NCBI GenBank assembly: GCA_905339215.1
Contig: CAJPFN010000106.1
Location: forward strand, 1 to 37,108
DNA from: Rhizobiaceae bacterium
Lineage (GTDB): Bacteria > Pseudomonadota > Alphaproteobacteria > Rhizobiales > Rhizobiaceae
DNA: 37,108 bases
Reading direction: 5' to 3'
Below the pieces are notes generated by a model, which was given only the letters and a program-made list of their open reading frames with translations, had not been told where the DNA came from and ran no database searches. Each line of letters starts with the position of its first letter. The first letter of the stretch is position 1. This document shows, in pieces, positions 26,165-35,410 of the stretch. Position numbers and translations under genes: made by a program.

Positions 26165-26647
26165 TCAGCTTCCCGGCGGTTTGGCGGCCGCATAGATCAC
26201 CACGCCGGCGTCTTCGAACTCAACTGCCAGAACGTCGCGCACCAGCACCTGCCGCGAATCGATGGCATGATAGAGCATGGCATTGCCTTCGAGTTCCTGT
26301 CTGAGTTCGGCGATCTCGTTCTTGCGTTCCTCGACCTTTGCCGCGATTTCCGGCGGCGGCCCGCCTTCGGCGGCGGACGCGTCGGGCAGGAAGACGATGT
26401 CCACCTTGTCCAGATTGGTGGTCTTGCGCACCGTCGCGATGTTCTCGGGCGTCTTTTCGATCGCTGCGATCACCCGTTCCGGCTCGGCGGCGGCCACGAC
26501 CTCTTCCTCGTTGACCTCGGAGCCGATGATCGTCTCGCGCGCGGCCTCGTCGACCGCCTGTGCGTGCGCGGAGGAAGCGGAAAAAGCGCCGGCGAGGGCG
26601 AGAGCAACCGCTGCGGCGGGAGCAACGCCGATTCGCTTTGTTCTCAT
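26165..26647 (-). CDS. Secreted hypothetical protein
   Basis: This 160-residue protein has a Sec signal peptide (RTKRIGVAPAAAVALALAGAF, cut after AHA near residue 29). I chose the second of two adjacent ATGs (26647, not 26650) because GGAGG then sits five bases away. The mature protein is acidic with a helical stretch PPEIAAKVEERKNEIAELRQELEGN that may form a short coiled coil. Before it lies VDIVFLPDASAAEGG, and after it an alternating VLVRDVLAVEFEDAGVVIYAA beta-like end. I recognise no family with confidence. It lies on the minus strand inside the urease cluster, downstream of the cytochrome gene and probably part of the same inserted block. Confidence 0.8.
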   Translation of the reverse strand: MRTKRIGVAPAAAVALALAGAFSASSAHAQAVDEAARETIIGSEVNEEEVVAAAEPERVIAAIEKTPENIATVRKTTNLDKVDIVFLPDASAAEGGPPPEIAAKVEERKNEIAELRQELEGNAMLYHAIDSRQVLVRDVLAVEFEDAGVVIYAAAKPPGS

Positions 26648-26755
26648 CATAGCCTCCGGACGTCGAGGAATCCGCGCCGCGCGCCGATCCTCTTCAAGGA
26701 ACCATCCGGTTGGCTCAAGGTTCCCGCCGAAACGGGAAATCTTCCGCCTGCGGCG

Positions 26756-27598
26756 CTACTTCGCGTCTGGAAGTGGCGGCAGCGTCCGCAGGTAGGCGAC
26801 GACGGCGCTGAGGTCGTCTGGCGTCATCTTCGCCAGGAATCCGTACGGCATGGGCGGGAACATTCTCGAGCCGTCCGGACGCACGCCCTGCGTGATCATC
26901 GTCTTGATCTCGTCGTCGCTGTGGTTCTTCAGCCCGTCTTCGTGGCTCGTCAGGTTGGCCGCAACGGACGTACCCCAGGGGCCGTGGAAGGCAAAACCGC
27001 CCTGGCCGAGCGCACTGTCGAGCATCGGACCTTGCGGGCCCATGGGCGTGTGGCACTCCATGCAGTGCGCAACCGGGCCGGCGAGGTAAGCGCCGTATTC
27101 GGCGGTCGGCCCGCGCTCCGGCGCAGTCACCGTCTCGACCGGTGGCCCGTAGGCGGGCGGCAGCGGGATCCGGTACACCGAGGCCGGCGTCTTGTTGTCG
27201 ACGGCGGGCACCGTGCGCAGAAAGGCGACGATCGCGTCGAGGTCGGAATCTGCCAGGCCGCGATACATGGTAATAGGCATCGGCGGTCCGATCAGGCTGC
27301 CGTCGGGGCGCAGGCCCTCGCGGATCGCCTTTTTCAGCTCCGCGTCGGCCCACTGGGCGACGCGGCCACCGGGCGTGATGTTGGGCGCATAGGCGGTAAA
27401 GGCCTCGCCGTCCTCCACCAGCCGGCCGCCGAGTTCCTGGTCGGCGACAAAGCCGTCTGGTCCCATCGGGGTATGGCAGTTGCCGCATCCGGCCGGACCG
27501 CGCACGAGATATTCGCCCCGCTCGACCGGGGTTTCGGCATGGGCGAGAGCCGCCGAGCCGGCCACGACCAGGCCTGCCAGAATCGTCCTGGATTTCAT
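26756..27598 (-). CDS. Dihaem c-type cytochrome (two cytochrome c domains)
   Basis: This 280-residue periplasmic electron carrier starts at 27598 with GGAGGG five bases upstream. It has a signal peptide (MKSRTILAGLVVAGSAALAHA). Two cytochrome c domains follow. Haem 1 binds at Cys38-Gly-Asn-Cys41-His42 with Met107 (IGPPMP) as the likely distal ligand. Haem 2 binds at Cys179-Met-Glu-Cys182-His183 with Met250 (FPPMP). Each domain ends with a helix of the type DLDAIVAFLRTVP. Such cytochromes serve as subunits or partners of periplasmic dehydrogenases, but no dehydrogenase is next to it. It lies antisense inside the urease cluster, so it was probably inserted there. Confidence 0.93.
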   Translation of the reverse strand: MKSRTILAGLVVAGSAALAHAETPVERGEYLVRGPAGCGNCHTPMGPDGFVADQELGGRLVEDGEAFTAYAPNITPGGRVAQWADAELKKAIREGLRPDGSLIGPPMPITMYRGLADSDLDAIVAFLRTVPAVDNKTPASVYRIPLPPAYGPPVETVTAPERGPTAEYGAYLAGPVAHCMECHTPMGPQGPMLDSALGQGGFAFHGPWGTSVAANLTSHEDGLKNHSDDEIKTMITQGVRPDGSRMFPPMPYGFLAKMTPDDLSAVVAYLRTLPPLPDAK

Positions 27599-27748
27599 TG
27601 CTACCCTCCGCTGGCTGGGCGCGCCGCGAAAGCCGGGGGGCGGCGCGACCTTGCTACACCGCCGCGGACGGTAGGCCGCCCGTTCCCCTGCGTCAATCTG
27701 TCCACCTCCACCCGTTCCGCCACGCTCGACATCACGAAGGGATAGCCC

Positions 27749-29458
27749 ATGCCCGCTCGCATCTCCCGCGCTGCCTACGCGCAGATGTTCGGCCCGACCG
27801 TGGGCGACAAGATCCGGCTCGCCGACACAGAACTTTTCATAGAGGTGGAGAGCGACCTCACCGTCTACGGCGAGGAGGTCAAGTTCGGCGGCGGCAAGGT
27901 GATCCGCGACGGTATGGGCCAGAGCCAGGCGACGCGCGCCGAGGGCGCTGTGGACACGGTCATCACCAACGCGCTGATCGTCGACCACACCGGCATCTAC
28001 AAGGCCGACGTCGGCCTGAAGGACGGCCGCATCGCCGCCATCGGCAAGGCCGGCAACCCTGACACGCAGGCCGGCGTCACCATCGTCATCGGACCATCCA
28101 CCGAGGCGATCGCCGGAGAAGGAAAGATCCTCACCGCTGGCGGCTTCGACGCCCACATCCACTTCATCTGCCCGCAGCAGGTCGAGGAAGCGCTGATGTC
28201 GGGCCTCACCACCATGCTCGGCGGCGGCACCGGCCCGGCGCACGGCACGCTCGCGACGACCTGCACCGGCGCCTGGCACATCCAGCGCATGATCGAAAGC
28301 TTCGACGGCTTCCCGATGAATCTGGCGCTCGCCGGCAAGGGCAACGCCTCGCTCCCCCGCCCGCTGGAGGAGATGGTGCTTGCCGGGGCCGCGGCGCTGA
28401 AGCTCCACGAGGACTGGGGCACGACGCCGGCGGCGATCGACAATTGCCTGTCGGTGGCCGACGCCTTCGACGAGCAGGTGATGATCCACACCGACACGCT
28501 GAACGAGAGCGGCTTCGTCGAGGACACGGTCGCCGCCTTCAAGGGCCGTACCATCCACGCCTTCCACACCGAGGGCGCCGGCGGCGGCCACGCGCCCGAC
28601 ATCATCAAGGTGTGCGGCCTGCCCAACGTCATCCCCTCATCGACCAACCCGACGCGGCCCTACACGGTGAACACGCTGGCGGAACACCTCGACATGCTGA
28701 TGGTCTGCCACCATCTGTCGCCGTCGATCCCCGAGGACATCGCCTTCGCCGAGAGCCGCATTCGCAAAGAGACGATCGCGGCCGAAGACATCCTCCACGA
28801 CATGGGCGCGCTGTCGATCATCTCCTCGGACAGCCAGGCCATGGGCCGCGTCGGCGAGGTGGCGATCCGTACCTGGCAGACCGCCGACAAGATGAAGCGC
28901 CAGCGCGGCCGCCTGCCCGAGGAGACGGGCGACAACGACAATTTCCGCGTCCGCCGCTACGTCGCCAAGTACACGATCAACCCGGCCATCGCCCACGGCC
29001 TCTCCCACGAGATCGGCTCGATCGAGGTGGGCAAACGCGCCGACCTGGTCCTGTGGAACCCTGCCTTCTTCGGCGTGAAGCCGGAACTGGTCCTGCTCGG
29101 CGGCTCGATCGCCGCGGCCCCGATGGGCGATCCGAATGCCTCCATCCCAACGCCGCAGCCGATGCACTACCGCCCGATGTTCGCGGCTTTCGGCAAGCTG
29201 CGCACCAGTTCCTCCGTCACCTTCGTCAGCCAGGCCTCGCTCGATGCCGGTCTCGCGGCGAGGCTCGGCGTGGCGAAGCAGCTTGTCGCGGTCAGGAACA
29301 CCCGCGGCGGCATCGGCAAGGCGTCGATGAAGCTCAACACCGCGACCCCGCATGTCGAGGTCGATCCCGAGACCTACGAGGTGCGCGCCGACGGCGAGCT
29401 GCTCACCTGCCAGCCGGCGACCGTGCTGCCGATGGCGCAGCGGTATTTCCTGTTTTGA
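27749..29458 (+). CDS. ureC: Urease alpha subunit UreC (catalytic)
   Basis: UreC carries the dinuclear nickel centre. The 569-residue protein is full length, and every active-site residue lines up one position after Klebsiella numbering: His136 and His138 ([11 protein letters not shown]), carbamylated Lys218 ([10 protein letters not shown]), His247 ([13 protein letters not shown]), His273 ([14 protein letters not shown]), Cys320 and His321 in the flap ([13 protein letters not shown]), and Asp361 ([12 protein letters not shown]). The end is the usual QRYFLF. GAAGGGA lies seven bases before the ATG. Its first 20 codons are duplicated at 26015-26074. The 1.6-kb antisense insert separates it from ureB, so it may depend on a new promoter. 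Confidence 0.99.
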   Translation: MPARISRAAYAQMFGPTVGDKIRLADTELFIEVESDLTVYGEEVKFGGGKVIRDGMGQSQATRAEGAVDTVITNALIVDHTGIYKADVGLKDGRIAAIGKAGNPDTQAGVTIVIGPSTEAIAGEGKILTAGGFDAHIHFICPQQVEEALMSGLTTMLGGGTGPAHGTLATTCTGAWHIQRMIESFDGFPMNLALAGKGNASLPRPLEEMVLAGAAALKLHEDWGTTPAAIDNCLSVADAFDEQVMIHTDTLNESGFVEDTVAAFKGRTIHAFHTEGAGGGHAPDIIKVCGLPNVIPSSTNPTRPYTVNTLAEHLDMLMVCHHLSPSIPEDIAFAESRIRKETIAAEDILHDMGALSIISSDSQAMGRVGEVAIRTWQTADKMKRQRGRLPEETGDNDNFRVRRYVAKYTINPAIAHGLSHEIGSIEVGKRADLVLWNPAFFGVKPELVLLGGSIAAAPMGDPNASIPTPQPMHYRPMFAAFGKLRTSSSVTFVSQASLDAGLAARLGVAKQLVAVRNTRGGIGKASMKLNTATPHVEVDPETYEVRADGELLTCQPATVLPMAQRYFLF

Positions 29459-29488
29459 CGCGCAGTCGGGCCGGCGGTGGCGATCCTG

Positions 29489-30397
29489 TCAAAGGCGGGG
29501 AGAGGGCAACCGGGTTCCATCGACCGCAGGCCGATCGGAGCTCGGAACGACGGCGGGCGCCGCTTGGAGGAACTCCGGGCGCTCCGTTTCGGTGAGCAGC
29601 TTTTCCGGGTGGGACAACAGGTCCTCCACCTCGCGTGCCACGAGACCCGCGAGATGGCCGTCGAGGATGCGATGGTCGAACGTGGCGCAGATGCGAAGGA
29701 CGGGGCGGGGCTCGACACGGTCTCCCACGACCCACGGCCGCCGGCGAAGCTGCATGATTGCAAAACACATGGAGCATCGCGCGACGGGCGTGAGAGCGGC
29801 ATAGCCGGTTTCCAGGCCGAACATGCCGACCGACGTGACCATCGCTCCGCCGAACGCGTCGCGTGCAAAGCCCGACGACGACAGATCGATCCCAAGCTCG
29901 TTGGCGGCGAAGCTGGTCAGCGCGATGAACGGGCGCAGGACGAACAAGGGCAGCGCCAGCATGATCCTGCGGCTTCTCACGAAACCCTTGTCGGTCATGT
30001 CGCGGATGCCTTGTTCCGCCGCGTGCAGCGTTCTTTCGAGTTCGGCGAGGCTGATCCCGTCTGCGGCCCGGACCTTGGTGCCGAACAGGTCTTCCCCGTC
30101 TTCCGTCGCTATGTGGAAATAGACGTCGGCGCTGTTGCGCTGCCAGATGCGCCACATCCCGATCTTGGCATTGGCCTTCGGATACCTGGCAAGGACGAGG
30201 CCTGCCGCGCGGCCGACCAGGTGCGTTGGCGTGATCTTGACGCCAAAGCGCTCGTTGTAGCGCTCGATGAAGGCGCTTGCCGCGGTGAAGTCGATGTCGG
30301 CACCTCCGAACAGCTGCGGATCGTTGGCTCTGCGCCAGGTCGACGCGGCGATCTTGCGGAACGCGCCCGGAGTTTGCATCGGCGAAAAAAGTCGCAT
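29489..30397 (-). CDS. Stand-alone 2-oxoacid dehydrogenase E2-type acyltransferase-like protein
   Basis: This 302-residue protein resembles the catalytic domain of E2 acyltransferases (dihydrolipoamide acyltransferase, chloramphenicol acetyltransferase fold). The active-site motif ATFDHRILDGHLAGLVAREVEDLL is intact, with the His-x3-Asp-Gly core, and FGGAMVTSVGMFGLETGYA matches the strand before it. No lipoyl domain, E3-binding domain or linker is present, so it cannot join a standard dehydrogenase complex. The middle (RRIMLALPLFVLRPFIALTSF) has a hydrophobic stretch that may touch a membrane. Similar single-domain proteins exist in proteobacteria; their substrates are not known to me. It converges with ureC 30 bases away. 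Confidence 0.85.
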   Translation of the reverse strand: MRLFSPMQTPGAFRKIAASTWRRANDPQLFGGADIDFTAASAFIERYNERFGVKITPTHLVGRAAGLVLARYPKANAKIGMWRIWQRNSADVYFHIATEDGEDLFGTKVRAADGISLAELERTLHAAEQGIRDMTDKGFVRSRRIMLALPLFVLRPFIALTSFAANELGIDLSSSGFARDAFGGAMVTSVGMFGLETGYAALTPVARCSMCFAIMQLRRRPWVVGDRVEPRPVLRICATFDHRILDGHLAGLVAREVEDLLSHPEKLLTETERPEFLQAAPAVVPSSDRPAVDGTRLPSPRL

Positions 30398-30753
30398 CCA
30401 AGATCACCTGTCGGCGCGCGCCATCGGAGAAAATACACCGGCTCACTATCGTACATGGCGCCGGCGGGAAGCAATCACGCTGCCTTGCCCCGAGCGCATT
30501 CCGGGCTCCCGAAACCCGGCAGTGCGGGCACGCAGGATTTCTCAACGGGTTCCGAATGCGCGATTGGCCCGGGCCGCCGGAAAGGGCATCATGGACTATG
30601 AGCAAATTCCGGGTCGCCCTCCGTCCGCACTTCCCATCCCGTCCCGTCGGCTGCGCACGTTCGGGCGCGGAGCAGGGTGCATTGCCGCGCGCAGGTCTGC
30701 CGAATGCCGGGTGACCGGTGCCATCCATCCAGCCAAGGCCGCAAGGACCGCCC
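30398..30753. other. 356-base intergenic region
   Basis: This gap separates the minus-strand E2-like gene from the plus-strand ABM gene, so it should hold both promoters. I see no strong -35/-10 pair, operator, terminator or RNA gene. A 38-codon ATG frame near 30598-30714 resembles nothing and is probably chance. The stretch AAGGACCGCCC at the right end is the ribosome site of the ABM gene. Confidence 0.6.
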
Positions 30754-31050
30754 ATGATCTACGTCGTCGCCACGCTCACCATCAAGCCGGGCTCGCTCGA
30801 CGCCCTGCGCGCGCCGGCGGCGGCGTGCGTCGCCGCGACCCGCGCCGAGAAGGGCTGCATCGCCTACGAGTTGTTCCACAGCCTGGCGGACCCGGAGAAG
30901 CTGGTCTTCGTCGAGAAACGGCAGACCCGCGAGGCGCTCACCGCGCATTCGAAACAGCCGCATCTCGCCGCGTGGCGCGAGGCGAGCGCGCCGCATCTGG
31001 TGTCTCGGACGATCGAGATTATCCACCCCGGGCGGATCGAGGAGTTCTGA
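30754..31050 (+). CDS. Antibiotic biosynthesis monooxygenase (ABM) domain protein
   Basis: This 98-residue protein has the ABM ferredoxin-like fold found in YgiN quinol monooxygenase and related small enzymes. The pattern is clear: MIYVVATLTIKPGSLDAL, then AATRAEKGCIAYELFHSLADPEKLVFVEK (helix, strand and Tyr/Glu motif) and the closing helix LTAHSKQPHLAAW. AAGGACCG before the ATG supports the start. Known members oxidise quinols or aromatic rings; the substrate here is unknown. It begins a plus-strand run that leads through the membrane protein and glutathione S-transferase into ureE. Confidence 0.9.
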   Translation: MIYVVATLTIKPGSLDALRAPAAACVAATRAEKGCIAYELFHSLADPEKLVFVEKRQTREALTAHSKQPHLAAWREASAPHLVSRTIEIIHPGRIEEF

Positions 31051-31129
31051 TCGTGCGTGGTTCCGGCGCCGGCGGCCGCGCCGCCGATCCTCAGCCGATT
31101 GCCGGCTTCTCCGCATGCCGGAGCGCGGC

Positions 31130-31690
31130 ATGATCCCGGCGCGCACCGCCTTCTGGCTCGCCTTCGCCGTCACGCTCGGCGTCTATCTCGTCATGCTCCT
31201 GTGGACGCTGCCGGCGATCACTGCGGCCGCCGGCGGACTTTCGCCGTTCGACCTCCGGCCGACCGGCTATTCCTTCGACGAAGCCCGCGCCTTCCTCGCC
31301 GCGCTGACGCCCGAGGGAACGGCGCTCTACCGCGGCGTCCAGCAGCGCCTCGACATCGCCTATCCGGCGCTGCTCGCCGCCACGCTCGTTCTGGCGATCC
31401 TCCTGCTCGCGCCTTCCGGCCTCGGCCGCTGGCGCTGGCTCCTCGCCGCCGCCGCCCTGCCCGGCATGGCCTTCGACTATCTGGAGAACGCCGCCGTGGC
31501 GCGGATGCTCGACGGCGGCGCTGCGGCGCTGACCCCGGAACTCGCACAGGCGGCGAGCCGCTGGACCCTGCTCAAGTCGGCCTTCTCCACCCTTGCCTTC
31601 ACCGCCCTTCTGGTGCTCCTTGCCCTGTGGCTTTTCCGCCGTGTATTGCAACGCCGGGGGGCGCATCCGGCGCCGCAGGAGAGGAACTGA
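31130..31690 (+). CDS. Four-helix integral membrane protein, unknown function
   Basis: This is a 186-residue inner-membrane protein. I chose the ATG at 31130 because GGAG lies seven bases before it; an ATG at 31115 is in frame but lacks a ribosome site. Hydrophobic helices lie near residues 7-27, 76-96, 101-118 and 148-174. A soluble loop between the first two (FDLRPTGYSFDEARAFLAAL) is followed by RGVQQRLDIAYPALL. The LPGMAFDYLENAAVARML stretch between helices 3 and 4 is conserved in related proteins as I recall, but I know no family name. The stop lies three bases before the glutathione S-transferase start, so they share a transcript. Confidence 0.85.
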   Translation: MIPARTAFWLAFAVTLGVYLVMLLWTLPAITAAAGGLSPFDLRPTGYSFDEARAFLAALTPEGTALYRGVQQRLDIAYPALLAATLVLAILLLAPSGLGRWRWLLAAAALPGMAFDYLENAAVARMLDGGAAALTPELAQAASRWTLLKSAFSTLAFTALLVLLALWLFRRVLQRRGAHPAPQERN

Positions 31691-31693
31691 ACC

Positions 31694-32296
31694 ATGTACA
31701 TGGCCGTCGGATCGCCGGGGTCGCGCCTGACCCGCGTCACTTGGATGCTTGAAGAGCTCGGCGAGCCCTACGGCATCGTCAAGGCCAAGCAGCACAGCGA
31801 GCTGATGCGCCGCTACAATCCGACCGGCAAGATGCCTGCCCTGGTCGACGGCGACGTGGTGGTGACCGATTCGGCGGCGATCTGCGCCTATCTCGCGGAG
31901 AAGCACGCCGACAAGGGTCTCGGCGCCGATCCCGGCCTCGCCGGAAGGGCGATCTTCGATTCCTGGATGCATTTCGCCCAGTCCGAGTTCGAGGCGCCGA
32001 TGTGGAACAAGCTGAAGCACCGGCTGCTCCTGCCCGAGGAGTTGCGTTGCGACGTCGGCCCGTGGACGGCCTACGAGTTCGACAAGGAGGTCGCCGCGCT
32101 CGAGGCCAAGCTCGGCGGTCGCGCCTATGCGCTCGGCGACCGCTTCTCGGCGGTCGACGTGGTCCTCGGCCATTGCGGCCAGTGGGCGCGCGGCGCCCGC
32201 TTCGAGGTGAAGTCCGAAGCCGTGAACGACTATTTCGACCGCGTGCTGGCACGCCCGGCGCTGGCGCGGGCAAGGGAACGGGAGAAGGCCGCATGA
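31694..32296 (+). CDS. Glutathione S-transferase family protein
   Basis: This 200-residue enzyme conjugates or reduces electrophiles with glutathione in the cytoplasm. The N-terminal thioredoxin-like domain has [20 protein letters not shown], with Ser/Arg at the glutathione-activating site, then [30 protein letters not shown]-type wording that binds glutathione (Pro and Asp-Ser). The C-terminal helical domain ends with [14 protein letters not shown], the family N-capping motif. The stop overlaps the ureE start by four bases, which ties expression to urease maturation genes. No functional link between glutathione transfer and urease is established. Confidence 0.93.
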   Translation: MYMAVGSPGSRLTRVTWMLEELGEPYGIVKAKQHSELMRRYNPTGKMPALVDGDVVVTDSAAICAYLAEKHADKGLGADPGLAGRAIFDSWMHFAQSEFEAPMWNKLKHRLLLPEELRCDVGPWTAYEFDKEVAALEAKLGGRAYALGDRFSAVDVVLGHCGQWARGARFEVKSEAVNDYFDRVLARPALARAREREKAA

Positions 32297-32946
32297 AGCT
32301 GTCGCTCAACGCCGATTTCACCAGGATGCCGCGCGCCGGCAGCGCTATCCGCGCCGAGGATCTGCCGGCGGACCGGCCGCTTCCATTCGACCTCGTCGTG
32401 CTCCCCCAGGACGAACGGCACCTGCGCCGCCGCGTATTGACGCTGCAGCACGGCGACAAGCTGTTCGTCGACCTCGCCGAGCCGACCATGCTCGGTGACC
32501 GCGACGTGCTCGTGCTCGACGACGGCCGCCACGTCGAGATCGTCGCCGCCGACGAGGAACTCTACGAGATCCGCGGCCGCGACACCGTGCATCTCGCCGA
32601 ACTTGCCTGGCACATCGGCAACCGCCATCTCCCGGCGCAGGTCGAGGCCGGCCGCATCCTGATCGCGCGCGACCACGTCATCAAGGCGATGCTCGAGGGG
32701 CTCGGCGCCACCGTCGCCGACATCCGCGAGCATTTCAGCCCGCTGCGGGGGGCCTATGCTGGGCACGGCCAGCCCGACGCCTATGGCCGTATGCCCGGCG
32801 ATCCGCACTACGGCCATGACCACGGGCCGGGCGAACATCATCACGGCCATCACGCGCACGGACATGGGCATGGGCATGGGCACGGCGAGCCGGACCGCTT
32901 CGGGCGGTTTCCCGGCGATCCGCACTACGGCCACGACCATGCCTGA
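32293..32946 (+). CDS. ureE: Urease nickel metallochaperone UreE
   Basis: UreE binds nickel and hands it to the UreDFG-urease complex. The 217-residue protein has the N-terminal peptide-binding-like domain ([20 protein letters not shown]). The metal-binding C-terminal domain holds His107 and conserved His112 ([11 protein letters not shown]) and [18 protein letters not shown] long His-rich tail (about 171-217) follows and stores extra nickel. The tail contains two copies of a [13 protein letters not shown] unit at residues 165-177 and 204-216. The start overlaps the glutathione S-transferase stop by four bases. The tail encodes the ureF start. Confidence 0.97.
   Translation: MKLSLNADFTRMPRAGSAIRAEDLPADRPLPFDLVVLPQDERHLRRRVLTLQHGDKLFVDLAEPTMLGDRDVLVLDDGRHVEIVAADEELYEIRGRDTVHLAELAWHIGNRHLPAQVEAGRILIARDHVIKAMLEGLGATVADIREHFSPLRGAYAGHGQPDAYGRMPGDPHYGHDHGPGEHHHGHHAHGHGHGHGHGEPDRFGRFPGDPHYGHDHA
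32794..32933 (+). repeat. Direct repeat in the UreE His-rich tail
   Basis: A 23-base block (32794-32816, CCCGGCGATCCGCACTACGG plus CCA) recurs exactly at 32911-32933. Between the copies lies His/Gly coding DNA that includes tandem GGGCAT units (about 32866-32880). The layout suggests growth of the nickel-binding tail by duplication. The copies are 117 bases apart, a multiple of three. Confidence 0.9.
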
Positions 32947-33610
32947 ACGCGCCGCGGGGCCCGCCGCGCTGCTGCGCCTCATGGCGTGGCTGTCGCCGGC
33001 CTTCCCGGTCGGCGGCTATAGCTACAGCCACGGGCTGGAGCGCGCCGCTCATGACGGGCTGCTGCGCGACGCCGCCGGGCTGGAGGATTGGCTCGGCCAG
33101 TTGCTCGCCTTCGGCAGCGCCAGGAACGACGCCATACTCTTTGCCGAGGCCTGGCGCCGCGTCCGTGCCGGCGGCGACCTCGCCGACCTCGCCGGCCTCG
33201 GCGAGGCGATGGCGGGATCGGAGGAGCGCCACCGCGAGACCATGCTGCAGGGCGCGGCCTTTGCCGGCGCGCTGGCCACGAGCGGCGGCGCCCCGATCGA
33301 TTTGCCGGCAAACTGTCCCTACTGCGTCGCCGTCGGCGCGGCCGCTGGCGCCGCAGGGGTCCCGCTCGGCCAGGCCGTCGCCGCCTATCTCCAGGCATTC
33401 GTCTCCAACCTGTTGCAGGCCGGCATCCGCCTCGGCGTCACCGGCCAGGAAGGCGCCGTGGCCGCGCTGCTGCGCCTTGAGCCCAAGGTCATCGAAGCGG
33501 CGCGGCTGGCGGCCGCGTCGACGCTCGACGATCTCGGCTCGGCGGCATTCCTCTCCGACATCGCCGCGATGAAACACGAAACGCAATATTCGAGGCTGTT
33601 CCGGTCGTGA
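32939..33610 (+). CDS. ureF: Urease accessory protein UreF
   Basis: UreF bridges UreD and UreG and controls GTP hydrolysis during nickel loading. The 223-residue all-helical protein has family motifs: [21 protein letters not shown] at the start, [45 protein letters not shown] and the C-terminal [21 protein letters not shown]. The ATG at 32939 overlaps the end of ureE by eight bases; an in-frame extension to 32756 would fully overlap the UreE tail and is unlikely. Its stop overlaps the GTG of the DUF3995 gene by four bases. Confidence 0.97.
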   Translation: MPERAAGPAALLRLMAWLSPAFPVGGYSYSHGLERAAHDGLLRDAAGLEDWLGQLLAFGSARNDAILFAEAWRRVRAGGDLADLAGLGEAMAGSEERHRETMLQGAAFAGALATSGGAPIDLPANCPYCVAVGAAAGAAGVPLGQAVAAYLQAFVSNLLQAGIRLGVTGQEGAVAALLRLEPKVIEAARLAAASTLDDLGSAAFLSDIAAMKHETQYSRLFRS

Positions 33611-34043
33611 TCACGACATCCGTCGCGCTGGCACTCATACTTGCGGCCCTCGCCGCGCTGCATGCCTACTGGGGGGCCGGCGGCGTCTGGCCGGGGGTCG
33701 ACGAAGCGAGTTGCGCGAGAGCGGTCACCGGCTTTCGTGGCAGGCGGCGCATGCCGCCGCCCGCCAGCGCCTTCGCGGTCGCCGGCCTGCTTGCGGCAGC
33801 CGCGCTCGTCGCGCTGATGCTCGGCACTGCGGCGCCGCCGCCGCAAGCTGCGTCGATCTTATGGCTCGCCGGCGCCGGCGTGGGCCTCGTGTTCGTCGGC
33901 CGGGGCCTCCTCGGTTTCACGCCCGCATGGCGGCGGCTGACGCCGGAGCAGCCGTTCGCACGCCTCGACAGACGCTACTATTCGCCGCTTTGTCTGGCGA
34001 TTGGCCTCGGCTACGCTTTCCTCGTGCTCAACGGACTTCCGCA

Positions 34044-34047
<4 letters not shown>
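33607..34047 (+). CDS. DUF3995 membrane protein between ureF and ureG
   Basis: This 146-residue integral membrane protein matches DUF3995: an N-terminal helix followed by [13 protein letters not shown], then two central helices ([18 protein letters not shown] and [20 protein letters not shown]) and the C-terminal [20 protein letters not shown]. The function of DUF3995 is not known. The GTG start overlaps the ureF stop by four bases, and the stop overlaps the ureG ATG by four bases (ATGA). Such tight coupling on both sides suggests its dose is tied to UreF and UreG. A membrane role in nickel, urea or ammonia movement is inference only. Confidence 0.88.
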
Positions 34048-34676
<629 letters not shown>

Positions 34677-34687
34677 TGAAGCCGGGC

Positions 34688-35254
34688 TCAGTAGGTCGAT
34701 ATGGACGCGACGAGAATGTCGGCGAGGCTGGAAAGCAGGTAGACGAGCGCCGCGCCCTCCTGGAAGCGCCTGCGGCGGACGAAGGCGGTGGCGGCGCACA
34801 ACAAGGCCAGGAGCAGCTGAAGCGCCTGGTCGACGGAAATGAGCGGTACGCCCCATAGCCAGCTGTTTGCGACGATCGCCAGCGTATGGAACGTCGCCAG
34901 CGCGAGCAGCGCCCAGTGGCCGTCGCGCTCGAATGCGCGGCGCAGGTCGCTGTCGGCGTCCGACGGCGAGATCAGCGCCGCGGCAGTAAACAGCGCCAGG
35001 ATCATCGCGACCAGCAGGGTGAACGCCGAAAGCGACCAGTGTTCGCGTCCGGAGAGCTCGAGCAGGGCCCACCAGAACTGCAGGGCCGCACCAAGGATGG
35101 CGGCGGCGAAAACGAGCGGAAGCCAGTCGAAGCGCAGGCCGGCGCGGCCCTTCACGGCGGCGACATATCCGCCGAGCAGCCGCGCCAACGACAGGCCGAG
35201 AATGGTCGAGATCGGGACCACGATCCAGTGAAAGGCTTCCATCGTCTGGCGCAT
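34688..35254 (-). CDS. Integral membrane protein, unknown function
   Basis: This protein of about 188 residues has five likely helices: WIVVPISTILGLSLARLLGG, WLPLVFAAAILGAALQFWWA, LSAFTLLVAMILALFTAAAL, the LLALATFHTLAIVANSWLWG region and the C-terminal LVYLLSSLADILVAS. A short acidic loop (SPSDADSDLRRAFERDG) separates helices 3 and 4. I recall similar alphaproteobacterial proteins starting around MxxFxW, with PISxxLGL in helix 1, but no named domain. The start is unsure: ATGs at 35278, 35254 and 35242 are in frame, none with a well-spaced ribosome site. It is divergent from the class II aldolase gene. Confidence 0.8.
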   Translation of the reverse strand: MRQTMEAFHWIVVPISTILGLSLARLLGGYVAAVKGRAGLRFDWLPLVFAAAILGAALQFWWALLELSGREHWSLSAFTLLVAMILALFTAAALISPSDADSDLRRAFERDGHWALLALATFHTLAIVANSWLWGVPLISVDQALQLLLALLCAATAFVRRRRFQEGAALVYLLSSLADILVASISTY

Positions 35255-35410
35255 CCCCTGCGGCTCGGCAGTTGGCATCCTCGCTGTCCGCCCATCGCGC
35301 TGCAAGGGGAGAGCCGGGCCGTCGCTCGGCGGCCGGCACTCTCTGCGGTCGCTCGCCTCTTGCGCTCGCGCCGCATGGGCCGCAGGATGGGTCCACCCAC
35401 GGAGGATGCC

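Noticed and set aside
26721-26738. Hairpin TTCCCG/CGGGAA after the cytochrome gene as terminator
   Set aside because: The stem is only six base pairs and has no T-run in the direction of transcription.
26123-27745. 540-codon plus-strand open frame across the insert between ureB and ureC
   Set aside because: It would bridge the relic and ureC, but its residues look random, while the minus strand encodes a clear signal peptide protein and a dihaem cytochrome c.
30598-30714. Short ATG frame of about 38 codons in the gap before the ABM gene
   Set aside because: The first few residues (MSKFRVAL) look protein-like, but the rest is Arg/Pro/Gly-rich with no homologue I recognise; too short to support.
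34886-35410. Longer N-terminal extension of the class II aldolase gene
   Set aside because: The in-frame extension is antisense to the membrane-protein gene, and GGAGGATGCC fixes the start at 35411.
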